Translations under genes and position numbers: made by a program
Notes under the pieces: model-generated
What the model saw: the letters and a program-made list of their open reading frames with translations, nothing else
Told to the model about the DNA's origin: nothing
Databases searched by the model: none
Part shown: piece after piece, positions 35,645-44,477 of the stretch
How the letters are laid out: each line of letters starts with the position of its first letter
Position numbering within the stretch: position 1 is the stretch's first letter
Assembly (NCBI GenBank): GCA_016786485.1
Contig: JAEUWD010000045.1
Coordinates: 1-64,000 of the forward strand
Length of the DNA: 64,000 bases
Origin: Bacteriovoracaceae bacterium
Lineage (GTDB): Bacteria; Bdellovibrionota; Bacteriovoracia; Bacteriovoracales; Bacteriovoracaceae
Direction: 5' to 3'

Positions 35645-35669
35645 GCTCCCTGTATAGGGAGCTTTTTTT
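35645..35669 (+). terminator. Intrinsic terminator of the outer-membrane protein gene
   Basis: GCTCCCT (35645-35651), loop GTAT, AGGGAGC (35656-35662), then seven T. AAAG before and TTTT after extend the stem. It separates the outer-membrane protein from the fatty-acid operon. Confidence 0.92.
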
Positions 35670-35748
35670 ATTTATTACTGTTCACGGAAAGTCTTTTCGT
35701 TTAAAATTGTAAAGATTTAATCAAACAATCAACCCAAGTGAGAACAGT

Positions 35749-37035
35749 ATGAGTAAAGTCTACCTTGTCGATGGAAAACGAACTCCCCAAGTTAAATCGG
35801 GCGCGGAAATAAAAGATATCGCAGCACCATTTTTAGGTCATTATCTGGTTCGCAATTTAATGGCGAAATATGATTTACCAAAAGATGCTATCGATGAAGT
35901 TATTTTTGGTAACACTGGAACGCCGGCCAAATATCCTAACGTGGGTAGAGTTATTGCTCTCGAAGCGGGTCTGGATAAAAAAACGAGTGGTTATTCAGTT
36001 CACCGAAACTGTGCTTCAGGTATGGAAGCGCTTTCACAAGCTTATATTAAAATTGCTTCTGGCCGGGATGATCTCATTTTCGCTGGTGGAGTTGAGTCGA
36101 TGTCTCAAATGCCACTGATGTATGGAAAAAAGATGACTGAGTTTTTCATGAATATGATGAAGGCCAGAACGGTAGCTGAGAAATTAAAAATTTTATCTTC
36201 CTTCCGTTTAACACACTTAAAGCCGATTATCGCTATTGAACAGGGTCTGACGGATCCTTTTTGTGGTTTAAATATGGGAGCGACAGCGGAGAAGTTAGCA
36301 CGTGAATTAAAAATCTCTCGTGAAGAACAAGATCAGTTTGCTTTATTCTCACATCAGAAAGCGGTCGCTGCTCAGAAAGCGGGAAAATTCACCGAAGAAA
36401 TTCTGCCAATTGTGTATGGAAGCAAACTGGATAAAATTTTAACTCAAGACGTAGGTCCACGAGATACTTCATCAATGGATAAGCTCGCAAAATTTGCGCC
36501 ATATTTTGAAAAACGTACAGGAACGGTGACGGTGGCCAATAGCTGTCCAATCACCGATGGTGGTTCAGCTTGTTTATTAGCGAGTGAAGAAGCGGTTAAG
36601 AAATATAAACTTGAGCCTATGGCACGCATCGTGGATTTCCATTTCCATGGTTTAGAGCCAGAAAGAATGGGAATGGGTCCTTTGCTAGCGAGTCATTACC
36701 TACTTCAAAAAACAAAATTGAAAATGGATCAAATGGATCTGTTAGAATTAAATGAAGCTTTTGCGGCACAAGCAATAGCCGTGCTTAGAGGGTTCAAGGA
36801 TAAAGCCGTTTCATCTCGTTGGGGTATTGAAAAACCACCAGGTGAAGTTGAAATGAGTAAAGTGAACGTTAATGGTGGAGCGATCGCGCTTGGTCACCCA
36901 GTTGGTTCGACAGGTTCACGTTTAATTGTGTCTTTGGCCCACGAATTGATTAAGCGTAACGGTAGATATGGTCTTGCGACTTTATGTATTGGTGGCGGTC
37001 AAGGTGGCGCGATGATCATTGAGAATTTAAAATAA
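35749..37035 (+). CDS. fadI: Acyl-CoA thiolase (FadI/FadA-type)
   Basis: Beta-ketoacyl-CoA thiolase releasing acetyl-CoA in beta-oxidation. The nucleophile is Cys88 in HRNCASGMEAL; the C-terminal GGAIALGHPVGSTGSR supplies the catalytic His, and LCIGGGQGGA the second Cys. The length of 428 is nearer FadI (436) than FadA (387), and the gene precedes a FadJ-like partner as in the fadIJ order, so that name is preferred with reserve. A biosynthetic acetoacetyl-CoA thiolase is the main alternative. It begins 79 bases past an intrinsic terminator, so its promoter lies in that gap. Confidence 0.86.
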   Translation: MSKVYLVDGKRTPQVKSGAEIKDIAAPFLGHYLVRNLMAKYDLPKDAIDEVIFGNTGTPAKYPNVGRVIALEAGLDKKTSGYSVHRNCASGMEALSQAYIKIASGRDDLIFAGGVESMSQMPLMYGKKMTEFFMNMMKARTVAEKLKILSSFRLTHLKPIIAIEQGLTDPFCGLNMGATAEKLARELKISREEQDQFALFSHQKAVAAQKAGKFTEEILPIVYGSKLDKILTQDVGPRDTSSMDKLAKFAPYFEKRTGTVTVANSCPITDGGSACLLASEEAVKKYKLEPMARIVDFHFHGLEPERMGMGPLLASHYLLQKTKLKMDQMDLLELNEAFAAQAIAVLRGFKDKAVSSRWGIEKPPGEVEMSKVNVNGGAIALGHPVGSTGSRLIVSLAHELIKRNGRYGLATLCIGGGQGGAMIIENLK

Positions 37036-37045
37036 GAGGAAGCAT

Positions 37046-39163
37046 ATGAATTACCAAAAATTTTCTTACGAAATCGTCGCCGATATTGTTTATATCGGAT
37101 TTGGTGTGAATGAAACAAAATCACTTACCACATTAGGTAAAGATACGTTGGAAGAATTAGAACGTGCTATTAAAGAAGTCGGTGTTTTAGACAAGGGAAG
37201 AAAAATTAAGGGATTAGTTTTCTTTTCACATAAGCCAGGTTGTTTTTTAGCTGGAGTGGATGTGAATCTCATCAGCGATTTAAGAAGTGAAACCGACGCG
37301 AAGAAAGGTTGTGAACGCGGCCAAAGTATTTATAGCAAAATTGAAGACTTAAAAGTTCCTACCATGGCATTGATTGATGGAATCTGTTTAGGCGGTGGTT
37401 TGGAATTAGCACTTTCTTGTAAAAAGATTGCGGTTTCTGATTCTCCTAAGACGGCGCTAGGTCTACCGGAAGTGATGTTAGGCGTATTACCAGGCTTTGG
37501 TGGAACCTACCGTTTGCCACGTAAGATTGGATTACCGAATGCGATTGATATGATCTTAACTGGAAAACAAATCCGTGCGGCGAAAGCTTACAAAATGGGT
37601 TTGGCCGATTTTATCATGCCATCAGAAAGATTATTAGAACTGGCCGATAAATATTTAAAAATTAAACCGACAGATCGAAATAAAGATCTGATGCAAAAAA
37701 TTACCGCGAACTTTGTTGGTCGCAAAGTGATTTTCCAAAAGGCACGGGAAACTGTTTTAAGTACAACCAAAGGTTTCTATCCTGCGCCACTCAGGATTTT
37801 AGAGTTGATGGATTCCGGAGCTAATCGTAATCGTGAAGCTTATATGGATATGGAAGGACAAGCTTTTGCTGAATTATCGCAAACGCCTCAATCAAAAAAT
37901 CTGCAACATATTTTCTTCATGACAGATCGTTCGAAGAAAACTGATAGCTTTGAAGAAGGACTGAAGAAAGTCACCAAAGGTGCCGTGCTTGGAGCTGGAA
38001 CGATGGGTGGTGGTATCGCTTGGTTATTCGCAGAATATAACCAGTCTCCCATCATGAAAGATATTAATTTGAGTGGTTTGGAATTAGGTTTAAAACAAGC
38101 TTCAAGTGTTTTCAGAAAAGACGTAGAAAAGAAAAAAATGACGGAAGATGAATTTGAAAGAAAAATTCGAAGCATCGAACCTACTCATAGTTATTCAGGT
38201 TTCAACGGTGTTGATTTATTAATCGAAGCCGTTGTTGAAAATATGGAAGTGAAGAAAAAAGTTTTTGCTGAAGTGGAGCAACACGTGCGCCCAGATTGTC
38301 TGTTGACCAGTAACACATCTTCGTTAAGTGTCACTGAAATGTCGAAGGCACTCAAAAATCCAGAGCGTTTTGCGGGATTACACTTCTTTAATCCAGTTAA
38401 CAAAATGCCGCTAGTTGAAATTATTAAGCATCCAGAAGTTTCCAAAGAAACTATTCAAGCTCTTTATAAATGGGTTCTGTCGGTTAAGAAAACGCCAGTT
38501 GTTGTTAACGATGGCCCAGGCTTTTTAGTTAACCGTATTTTAATGCCGTTTATTAATGAGTCAGCTTATCTGCTTGAAGAAGGTGTTAGTATTGAAGCAC
38601 TTGATCAAGCTGTTCTGAACTTTGGTATGCCAATGGGAACTTGTCGTTTGATGGATGAAGTTGGTATCGACGTTCTGGTTAAAGTTGGAAAAATTATGGA
38701 AGACGGTTTAGGCGCTCGCGCGAAGGCGAGTAAATTGTCTGCGCGTTTAACTGATGCGGGATTATTAGGTCGTAAAACATCCAAAGGTTTTTATCTCTAC
38801 GGAGATAATGGTCGTTCGACTGGAGTGAATCCACATGCTCGCGAATTGATTTCAACCAAGAGTGTGAAAATGGATGAGACAACGATTCAAATGCGTGTTT
38901 TTCTACCAATGATTAACGAAGCAGCGAATATTTTAATGGATAAAATTGTTGATAACGCTGAAGCGGTGGATCTTGGTCTTATCTACGGTATCGGTTTTCC
39001 TCCATTCCGTGGTGGATTACTGAAGTATGCGGATTCTGAAGGCTTGGACCGTATTTGTGAAGCGATCAGAGAATTTGAAGAAAAAGTGAGCAAAGATCGT
39101 TACGCTTTAAGTCCATATTTAAAAAACTTAGCTGATACACATAAAACATTTTATAGCGCTTAA
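37046..39163 (+). CDS. fadJ: Fatty-acid oxidation complex alpha subunit (hydratase/dehydrogenase)
   Basis: Bifunctional enoyl-CoA hydratase and 3-hydroxyacyl-CoA dehydrogenase. The crotonase domain (1-about 190) shows DGICLGGGLELALSCKKI and LGLPEVMLGVLPGFGGTYRLPR with the catalytic glutamates. The NAD domain starts at GAVLGAGTMGGGIAWLFAEYN (near 310). The C-terminal dehydrogenase domains include HFFNPVNKMPLVEI with the catalytic His. The length of 705 is close to FadJ (714). It follows the thiolase by 10 bases and overlaps the next ATG by one base (TAATG). The complex would allow growth on fatty acids, perhaps from prey membranes (inference). Confidence 0.93.
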   Translation: MNYQKFSYEIVADIVYIGFGVNETKSLTTLGKDTLEELERAIKEVGVLDKGRKIKGLVFFSHKPGCFLAGVDVNLISDLRSETDAKKGCERGQSIYSKIEDLKVPTMALIDGICLGGGLELALSCKKIAVSDSPKTALGLPEVMLGVLPGFGGTYRLPRKIGLPNAIDMILTGKQIRAAKAYKMGLADFIMPSERLLELADKYLKIKPTDRNKDLMQKITANFVGRKVIFQKARETVLSTTKGFYPAPLRILELMDSGANRNREAYMDMEGQAFAELSQTPQSKNLQHIFFMTDRSKKTDSFEEGLKKVTKGAVLGAGTMGGGIAWLFAEYNQSPIMKDINLSGLELGLKQASSVFRKDVEKKKMTEDEFERKIRSIEPTHSYSGFNGVDLLIEAVVENMEVKKKVFAEVEQHVRPDCLLTSNTSSLSVTEMSKALKNPERFAGLHFFNPVNKMPLVEIIKHPEVSKETIQALYKWVLSVKKTPVVVNDGPGFLVNRILMPFINESAYLLEEGVSIEALDQAVLNFGMPMGTCRLMDEVGIDVLVKVGKIMEDGLGARAKASKLSARLTDAGLLGRKTSKGFYLYGDNGRSTGVNPHARELISTKSVKMDETTIQMRVFLPMINEAANILMDKIVDNAEAVDLGLIYGIGFPPFRGGLLKYADSEGLDRICEAIREFEEKVSKDRYALSPYLKNLADTHKTFYSA

Positions 39164-40329
39164 TGTTTTATCAATTTTTTAAATATTTTTTAAATTACAT
39201 TTTCCGTGCCAAAACTCGGCAACGCCTGATCTTTATTTCGATCATTGGTTTGTTTCTATCATCGTTTGCTTTGCTCGTCATGAGCAGTGTGATGGGTGGT
39301 TTACAAAAAAAATTGATTGAACGGTCGAAAAAAGTTGAAGGAGAGTTCTTAGTTAAAATTCATGATGAAGATAGTTATGCTGCCGTAAAATTAATGGCGG
39401 AACTTTCTACGCTTGAAGTTCCTTATTTTGCTGAATATGAAATTGAATTATTACTCAAGAGTGGTAATCAAATTTCACCAACCGTATTGCATGGGCTCGA
39501 GCAATCACGCCTTCCCGATTTTATTAAAGACAAAGATTTTAAAGGCATTATTTTAGGAGCAGATCTTGGTTCAAAATTACAAATTGATTTTTATTCACAA
39601 ATGGGTTTGATTTCTCCTGCGCATACCGAAAGTTTTCTCGGTGATATTCCCCGCCAGGAATTAACCGAAGTCAGTGATTTTTTTGTGAGTGAATTAAATG
39701 AAATTGATCTGTATCACTCGTGGACTCGATTAGCACTGGTGCAAAACTTAATTCGTAAACATGCTATCAATCGTTTACGTTTTTATGATCGATCGTATTT
39801 GCCAGTTGTCGAGAAGCTGCTCAAAAAAGAATTTGGCACAGATGAAGTCACGCTGCAAACTTGGGAAGATGTACACGAAGCTTTGGTTTGGTCACTTAAT
39901 CTGGAAACGACAGTTATGCTGATTCTCTTTATCAGTATGAGTTTTTTAATCGCCATGACGATTACTTCGGGTTTTATGATCTTCTTTGATAAAGTAAAAC
40001 GCGATTTTGCCAGCTTCTGGATACTTGGTAGTTCTAATCACACGCTAATGAGGATGGCACGTAACCTTTGCAATCTCTTAAGTCTTGTGAGTTGTCTCAT
40101 TGGTGTGGCGATTGGCTTGGTTTTCTTGTGGCTAATGGATCACTATGCTCCAAACGTTATGCCGGCGGTCTTCGTTGAGCGAAAAATCCCAATCCTCATC
40201 ACATGGCAGGGGATTATCATGGCCTTTGTTATCCCTTATTGTATTTCGATGGTCTTTTCCTTCTTCTCCTTATCATTTTTCCGTAAAGAAAATTCATCGT
40301 TTTTAGAGATTATTCGCCAGGTGGGCTAA
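39163..40329 (+). CDS. LolC/LolE-like ABC transporter permease (FtsX family)
   Basis: Inner-membrane permease of 388 residues. One N-terminal helix (LIFISIIGLFLSSFALLVMSSVMGG, about 22-46) is followed by a large periplasmic domain, then three C-terminal helices (VMLILFISMSFLIAMTITSGFMIFF and two more). This is the MacB/LolCE topology. LolC/E proteins extract lipoproteins for outer-membrane delivery with the ATPase LolD. No lolD is adjacent, and the gene is joined to fadJ by a one-base overlap, which is unusual. It may work with a LolD encoded elsewhere or belong to another FtsX-like exporter. Confidence 0.68.
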   Translation: MFYQFFKYFLNYIFRAKTRQRLIFISIIGLFLSSFALLVMSSVMGGLQKKLIERSKKVEGEFLVKIHDEDSYAAVKLMAELSTLEVPYFAEYEIELLLKSGNQISPTVLHGLEQSRLPDFIKDKDFKGIILGADLGSKLQIDFYSQMGLISPAHTESFLGDIPRQELTEVSDFFVSELNEIDLYHSWTRLALVQNLIRKHAINRLRFYDRSYLPVVEKLLKKEFGTDEVTLQTWEDVHEALVWSLNLETTVMLILFISMSFLIAMTITSGFMIFFDKVKRDFASFWILGSSNHTLMRMARNLCNLLSLVSCLIGVAIGLVFLWLMDHYAPNVMPAVFVERKIPILITWQGIIMAFVIPYCISMVFSFFSLSFFRKENSSFLEIIRQVG

Positions 40330-40479
40330 GTTCTTAATTCTCCGTTGTAAAATTTTTTTCACGTGAATTCAAGTAGATATAAACCCTTATTTTTGTTCAT
40401 TATGTTGATTTTTCCTGAGTGAAGTAGTCAGGGGTGTAAACTATTCAGAAGCTTTCTAAGCCCTTAAAACAGAGGTTTT

Positions 40480-41430
40480 ATGCAGGATAAGAAGATTGGT
40501 GAGATTATTCTTCCGTCAGGCAGCGCTACGCAAGTTCGTGAGTATTTAAAGACACCCTTAAACAAAGGGAAATGTGCACTGACGACGAATCAGAACATCA
40601 ATTTCCATTGGGCCGACTATTCGCTTACCTGCGATTTGTATCGAGACCTGGTGAAGAAAGATAGTAAATTTCATCAGGCCCATAATTCGATTGTCATGAA
40701 TCTAGAAAAGTTAAAGACTGTGCCGGTGTGGGTGAAAACGATTGATAATGTTACAACACTTAGTCTCTACGATATTTATGATGCACTAGCAACTAAAGGC
40801 AAGATGTCGCGTTTCTACGTGAATAAGGCGAATAAACTCGTCATCTCATTTGCTGGTCCAAATGGTCCGTTTGAAGTGTTATCACCTTCTGAGTGTGTAA
40901 ATCTGGATCGTTATACCGATTTTATTTTTAGTTATTTACTGCAAGGTAAAATTCCAACGCGAGATTTTAGGTTACGCTGCCAAGGCAAAGTCGGTTGTTA
41001 CTACGATGTCTGTTTTAATAAACAAACTGAAATCGATGTGGAACAGATAACTTCCGACGGAATTTTATTTTCAACTAAAGATAATGAACTGAAAAATAAA
41101 CTGCTCTATAGTAAAGAAATCAAAATTCTGATGAATCTCGATTTATTTCATAAGGTTTTAAAAAAATCATTTAATGAACTTCGAAATGCTTTTTCAGATT
41201 ATCGCTTTAATCTCTTTTTCACGCGAGATTCACGTCATAGCTATCATGTTATCCCAAAGCATCTCTATTTTTATCAAGCCTATGACCATGACATGACGGG
41301 AATTACTTATATTTATTGTTACTTTCAAAATTTCAAAGGCAATAACGATGTTTTGGAAAACATTTTAAAAGAGTTTACTGATCAAATTCGAAATCAGTTA
41401 AAGGAAGAAATATTCAATAAAGCTGCGTAG
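40480..41430 (+). CDS. Unknown protein, paralog A, with PilZ-like core
   Basis: 316 residues, no signal peptide. It aligns along its length with the next gene: FHWADYSLTCDLY versus FHWSDFAEACQMY near residue 40; SFAGPNGPF versus SFVGPNGPF; FRLRCQG in both, near 160; TSDGILF versus TSDGLLF; and a C-terminal helix FTDQIRNQL versus FTNQLRDEI. The central stretch from FRLRCQG to ITSDGILFSTKD recalls a PilZ domain (basic motif, then D-x-S-x-x-G), which would bind cyclic di-GMP, but the basic motif is weak. AGAGG precedes ATG 40480. With its twin it forms a two-gene unit facing the recombinase gene. The PilZ reading is a structural guess. Confidence 0.6.
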   Translation: MQDKKIGEIILPSGSATQVREYLKTPLNKGKCALTTNQNINFHWADYSLTCDLYRDLVKKDSKFHQAHNSIVMNLEKLKTVPVWVKTIDNVTTLSLYDIYDALATKGKMSRFYVNKANKLVISFAGPNGPFEVLSPSECVNLDRYTDFIFSYLLQGKIPTRDFRLRCQGKVGCYYDVCFNKQTEIDVEQITSDGILFSTKDNELKNKLLYSKEIKILMNLDLFHKVLKKSFNELRNAFSDYRFNLFFTRDSRHSYHVIPKHLYFYQAYDHDMTGITYIYCYFQNFKGNNDVLENILKEFTDQIRNQLKEEIFNKAA

Positions 41431-41467
41431 TTTTTTATATTAACCCAAATTAACTTAGGTGGAACGT

Positions 41468-42373
41468 ATGTTGAAGTTAAGAAATTTAAGTGATTATTTT
41501 CAAGATCCTTTTAAGGCTTCTCCGGCAGCTCTAAGTGAGAACGATAATTTGTCTTTTCACTGGTCGGACTTCGCTGAAGCTTGTCAGATGTATAAGACTC
41601 ATTTGAAGAAAAACAAAAATAAATTATTTGATAAGCTCTTAGATAAGATCGAAGGCTTTAAGCGTACTAGTGTGTGGCTAAAGCATGAACATCAAATCTT
41701 TCATCTCGATCTTTATGTGATTTATGATTGTTTTGTGCAAAATCGGGCGTTACCAGGGTGTGGCCTGAATAAAATAGATTCGACTGAGGTTTCTTTCGTT
41801 GGTCCGAATGGGCCATTTAAAAAGATCAACTTGGGCGAATGCTTAAATGCTGATAGCTACTCATATTTTGTGTTTCACAAATTATTGACTGAGCAAATTC
41901 AGATGCGCAATTTCAGGTTACGCTGCCAAGGTTCGATTATTTGTTATCTTGATCCTCAACACAAGAAAGCGATGTCTTTAGATGTATTACAACTGACTTC
42001 GGATGGTCTGTTGTTTGCGTGTAAGGATGTAGAGATTGAGAAAAAATTGGCGGGCTTTCAGACGATTCGTCCGCTGATTGATCTAGGCCTCTTTAAAGAT
42101 GCGCTTAATCAGTCTTTAGACGAAGTGAAGAATCGTTTTTCGAATTTTCATAGCGATCTATTCTTTACCAAAGATAATCGATACGAATACATTATAGATC
42201 CCAAGAAATGCAAATTTTCTTATGGGTATGATAGCTATGCCAAAGGTCAATGTTATATCTATTGTCCATACGAGAACATCCAAGGTCAAAATTCACTATT
42301 GATCGAAGTTTTAAAAATGTTCACGAATCAATTACGCGATGAGATTTCGGATGTGATGAAACAAGCGGCCTAG
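41468..42373 (+). CDS. Unknown protein, paralog B of the preceding gene
   Basis: 301 residues, clearly a tandem duplicate of the preceding gene by the shared blocks FHWSDFAEACQMY, VSFVGPNGPF, FRLRCQG, LTSDGLLF and a matching C-terminal YGYDSYAKGQCYIYCPYENIQGQN. Divergence is substantial, so the duplication is old and both copies have been kept. It differs most in the N-terminal 30 residues and in linker lengths. ATG 41468 is preferred over GTG 41459 because AGGTGG sits at the right distance. The stop shares palindromic CTAG (42370-42373) with the recombinase gene. If the PilZ-like core is real, the pair could be signal-binding adaptors, perhaps acting as a heterodimer. Confidence 0.6.
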   Translation: MLKLRNLSDYFQDPFKASPAALSENDNLSFHWSDFAEACQMYKTHLKKNKNKLFDKLLDKIEGFKRTSVWLKHEHQIFHLDLYVIYDCFVQNRALPGCGLNKIDSTEVSFVGPNGPFKKINLGECLNADSYSYFVFHKLLTEQIQMRNFRLRCQGSIICYLDPQHKKAMSLDVLQLTSDGLLFACKDVEIEKKLAGFQTIRPLIDLGLFKDALNQSLDEVKNRFSNFHSDLFFTKDNRYEYIIDPKKCKFSYGYDSYAKGQCYIYCPYENIQGQNSLLIEVLKMFTNQLRDEISDVMKQAA

Positions 42374-43398
42374 GATGCGTCTTTTTTAAGATCGTCTAAT
42401 TCGCCGTAGTTAATCGCATAAGCTGGATTTTCATCCAAACCTTTACGACGCTTATCGTAGCGCTCAGTTGTGGTGATCTTTGCGTGTCCAGCGAAGATCG
42501 CCACATCACGGATTGGTGTCTTTTGTGTATCTAACAAGTGACTGATAGCGGTCGCACGACACGAGTGAGGACTCACGCGCTTATCAATGCCACATTCACG
42601 TGCGTATTTACCAATGACTCTAAAGACAGTTGAGCCATCCATCGGTTTGGTGTTTTTACCTATTTTTTGACTTTGAATGAGATAATCTTCTTGGCCTAAA
42701 TAAATGCGATAGGTCTCCATAGATTCGATGTAATAACGAATTTCCCGTGAGACTTGGTTCGGAATAGGCATATCACGTAGCTTATCGCCTTTACCGCGGA
42801 TTTTAAGCACTAGATGGCCGCGCTCACGATAGAAGTCCTTAATCTTAATATTTACCAACTCACTTCGACGTAGGCCCAACGAGAAGAGGAGCACCATCAT
42901 CAGACGGTGAGAAAGACCAATCTTTGTTTGGGTAAGTGGAGCACCAATCATGCGCAAGACTTCTTCATCGGTAAAAGCAATCGTTGGATTCTCCGTCTGT
43001 GTTTTTGGCAATTTAATTTGATCTAAAGGATTGTGGTCAAGATAACGACAGGCCATGGCCCATTTAATAAAAGAACGAATACAAACCAAACGCCGATTAA
43101 CTGTCGCTGAAGTGTATTTATTATCCATAAGATGATCACGGTAAAGGCGAAAGTGAATAGCATTAATATCTGAAGGCGAGGTGAGAACTTGGCCACCACT
43201 TTTGAGAAAATCAAAAAAGAATTGAAGGTCCTTGCTGTACGCACGCTTCGTTTGAATTGATACAAATTGTACAATGAACTCTTCAACGAATGAGCGAATA
43301 TCATTTTTCTGTTTTTTGGCCTGTTGAAATTTCTCAGCCAGGTCATGGTTGAGAGTCGTGGAAACGGCGGTCAGTGCATGGCTTTTTTTCTTCGTCAT
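42370..43398 (-). CDS. Tyrosine site-specific recombinase (XerC/XerD-like)
   Basis: 342 residues with a SAM-like N-terminal core-binding domain (TKRAYSKDLQFFFDFLK) and a full catalytic domain: Arg in SLGLRRSELVNI, Lys in IRGKGDKLRDMPIP, HxxR in SPHSCRATAISHLL, His in FAGHAKITTTERY, with Tyr in the same motif. The size is a little above XerC/D (about 300), with a basic N-terminal extension. No att-like repeats, phage genes or dif-like site are visible, so a chromosome-dimer resolvase is as likely as an integrase. ATG 43398 is used: TATAAT (43405-43410, minus strand) lies seven bases upstream and no ribosome site exists, pointing to a leaderless mRNA. The frame open to 43452 has no supported start. 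Confidence 0.85.
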   Translation of the reverse strand: MTKKKSHALTAVSTTLNHDLAEKFQQAKKQKNDIRSFVEEFIVQFVSIQTKRAYSKDLQFFFDFLKSGGQVLTSPSDINAIHFRLYRDHLMDNKYTSATVNRRLVCIRSFIKWAMACRYLDHNPLDQIKLPKTQTENPTIAFTDEEVLRMIGAPLTQTKIGLSHRLMMVLLFSLGLRRSELVNIKIKDFYRERGHLVLKIRGKGDKLRDMPIPNQVSREIRYYIESMETYRIYLGQEDYLIQSQKIGKNTKPMDGSTVFRVIGKYARECGIDKRVSPHSCRATAISHLLDTQKTPIRDVAIFAGHAKITTTERYDKRRKGLDENPAYAINYGELDDLKKDAS

Positions 43399-43404
43399 GC
43401 TTTT

Positions 43405-43433
43405 ATTATATGAAGCTTTCAAGTAGAAATTAA
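43405..43433 (-). promoter_or_regulatory. Promoter of the recombinase gene, leaderless arrangement
   Basis: On the minus strand a perfect TATAAT (43410-43405) follows a weak TTAATT -35 (43433-43428) at 17 bases. The predicted +1 is the A of ATG 43398. Confidence 0.5.
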
Positions 43434-43455
43434 GGCGGTAATATTTGGACAATGG

Positions 43456-43484
43456 TTGATTAAACTGTACAACTAAATTATAAA
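43456..43484 (+). promoter_or_regulatory. Promoter of the FAD oxidoreductase gene, leaderless arrangement
   Basis: TTGATT (43456-43461), 17-base spacer, TATAAA (43479-43484). The predicted +1 coincides with the A of ATG 43491, and no Shine-Dalgarno is present. Confidence 0.58.
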
Positions 43485-43490
43485 ATACCT

Positions 43491-44477
43491 ATGAAAACCA
43501 TAGCTCTGATTGGTGATGGGATTGCGGCCCAAGCCTTTTTATTCACGTATTATCAAGAACGACTCCATAAAGACTTCGAATTGACTCAATTTTATGCTCC
43601 CGATCGCGCGCCTGCAGTGACAGAGAGTTCAACTGCTATAGTGGCGTTACGAGGCGTAGAGCTCGGAGTTTCAGAACTAGGCGATAAAATTTTTCAAAGT
43701 TATGTGGATTTTAAAAATTTTGTCAGTCACGCAAAACCTCAAGGAGTGGAGCTGATAAAGCACTCAACTTGTTGGGCGACGGACTTTGAAAATGACCAGA
43801 AATATTCAAAACGTTTTCCGAATTTTGAAGTAAGGGGGCAGACGAAATACTATGAAGAAGAGGCTTTTCTTATTTATCCTACTCAACTTTCGGCCAGTTT
43901 AAAAAAACCTTTTACTCATCGTCGCCAAGAAGCTTTAGTTAAAAATTTGCAGTGGCAGGATAATCAATGGCAAGTCCAAACTCATGACATCGAAAAATTT
44001 GATTATGTCCTTGTGTGTGCTGGAGCGTACTCACCTTGGCTACTGAATGATGAACGAACTCAGAAAACGAAACCTGCACAAGGTAGTTTTTTAGTTTGGA
44101 AGTTGGACAAAAAACTTAGTAGTTTCGCTCTTAGTTTTGAAGAAATAAATGTTATCTATCGTGAGAAAACGCAAGAATTGATTTTAGGTTCAACCACCAT
44201 GGATAATGGTTACAGCTTTATTCCTGAGATAAATAAACTGCAAAAATTGTATCAAAAGTATGCGGATCATTTTCAGCCTGATTTTTTACCAGCGTTTGAA
44301 GCGGCCAAAATCATAACAGGTCTACGTCATAAAGGTCCAAAGCGTCTACCATATTGGGGAGCTGCGCCTATTGGACCACAAGCTTATCAAATAGATTCAT
44401 TCTATAAAAATGGTTGGAGCTTTGCTTTTAGTGCAGCTTTGGGGATAGTTAAAATTTTAAAAACTTTGGACGTTTAA
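43491..44477 (+). CDS. FAD-dependent oxidoreductase (DAO family)
   Basis: 328-residue flavoprotein of the D-amino-acid/glycine-oxidase type. The N-terminal nucleotide fold is TIALIGDGIAAQAFLF (GxGxxA form). DYVLVCAGAYSPWLL marks the second FAD contact, and GLRHKGPKRLPYWG lies near the end, resembling the substrate-loop R-P pattern of this family. Substrate unknown; it could oxidise an amine or act on a modified nucleoside as in MnmC. Transcription probably begins at the start codon. The 3' end overlaps the convergent glycosyltransferase gene by 29 bp. Confidence 0.76.
   Translation: MKTIALIGDGIAAQAFLFTYYQERLHKDFELTQFYAPDRAPAVTESSTAIVALRGVELGVSELGDKIFQSYVDFKNFVSHAKPQGVELIKHSTCWATDFENDQKYSKRFPNFEVRGQTKYYEEEAFLIYPTQLSASLKKPFTHRRQEALVKNLQWQDNQWQVQTHDIEKFDYVLVCAGAYSPWLLNDERTQKTKPAQGSFLVWKLDKKLSSFALSFEEINVIYREKTQELILGSTTMDNGYSFIPEINKLQKLYQKYADHFQPDFLPAFEAAKIITGLRHKGPKRLPYWGAAPIGPQAYQIDSFYKNGWSFAFSAALGIVKILKTLDV

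Noticed and set aside
42370-43490. Integrase of a mobile element with attachment sites
   Set aside because: No tRNA or direct repeat flanks the recombinase gene, and no phage or plasmid gene is near; a housekeeping Xer role is as likely.
43399-43490. dif-like recombination site next to the recombinase gene
   Set aside because: No 28-bp dif-like dyad is recognisable; the region is explained by two promoters.
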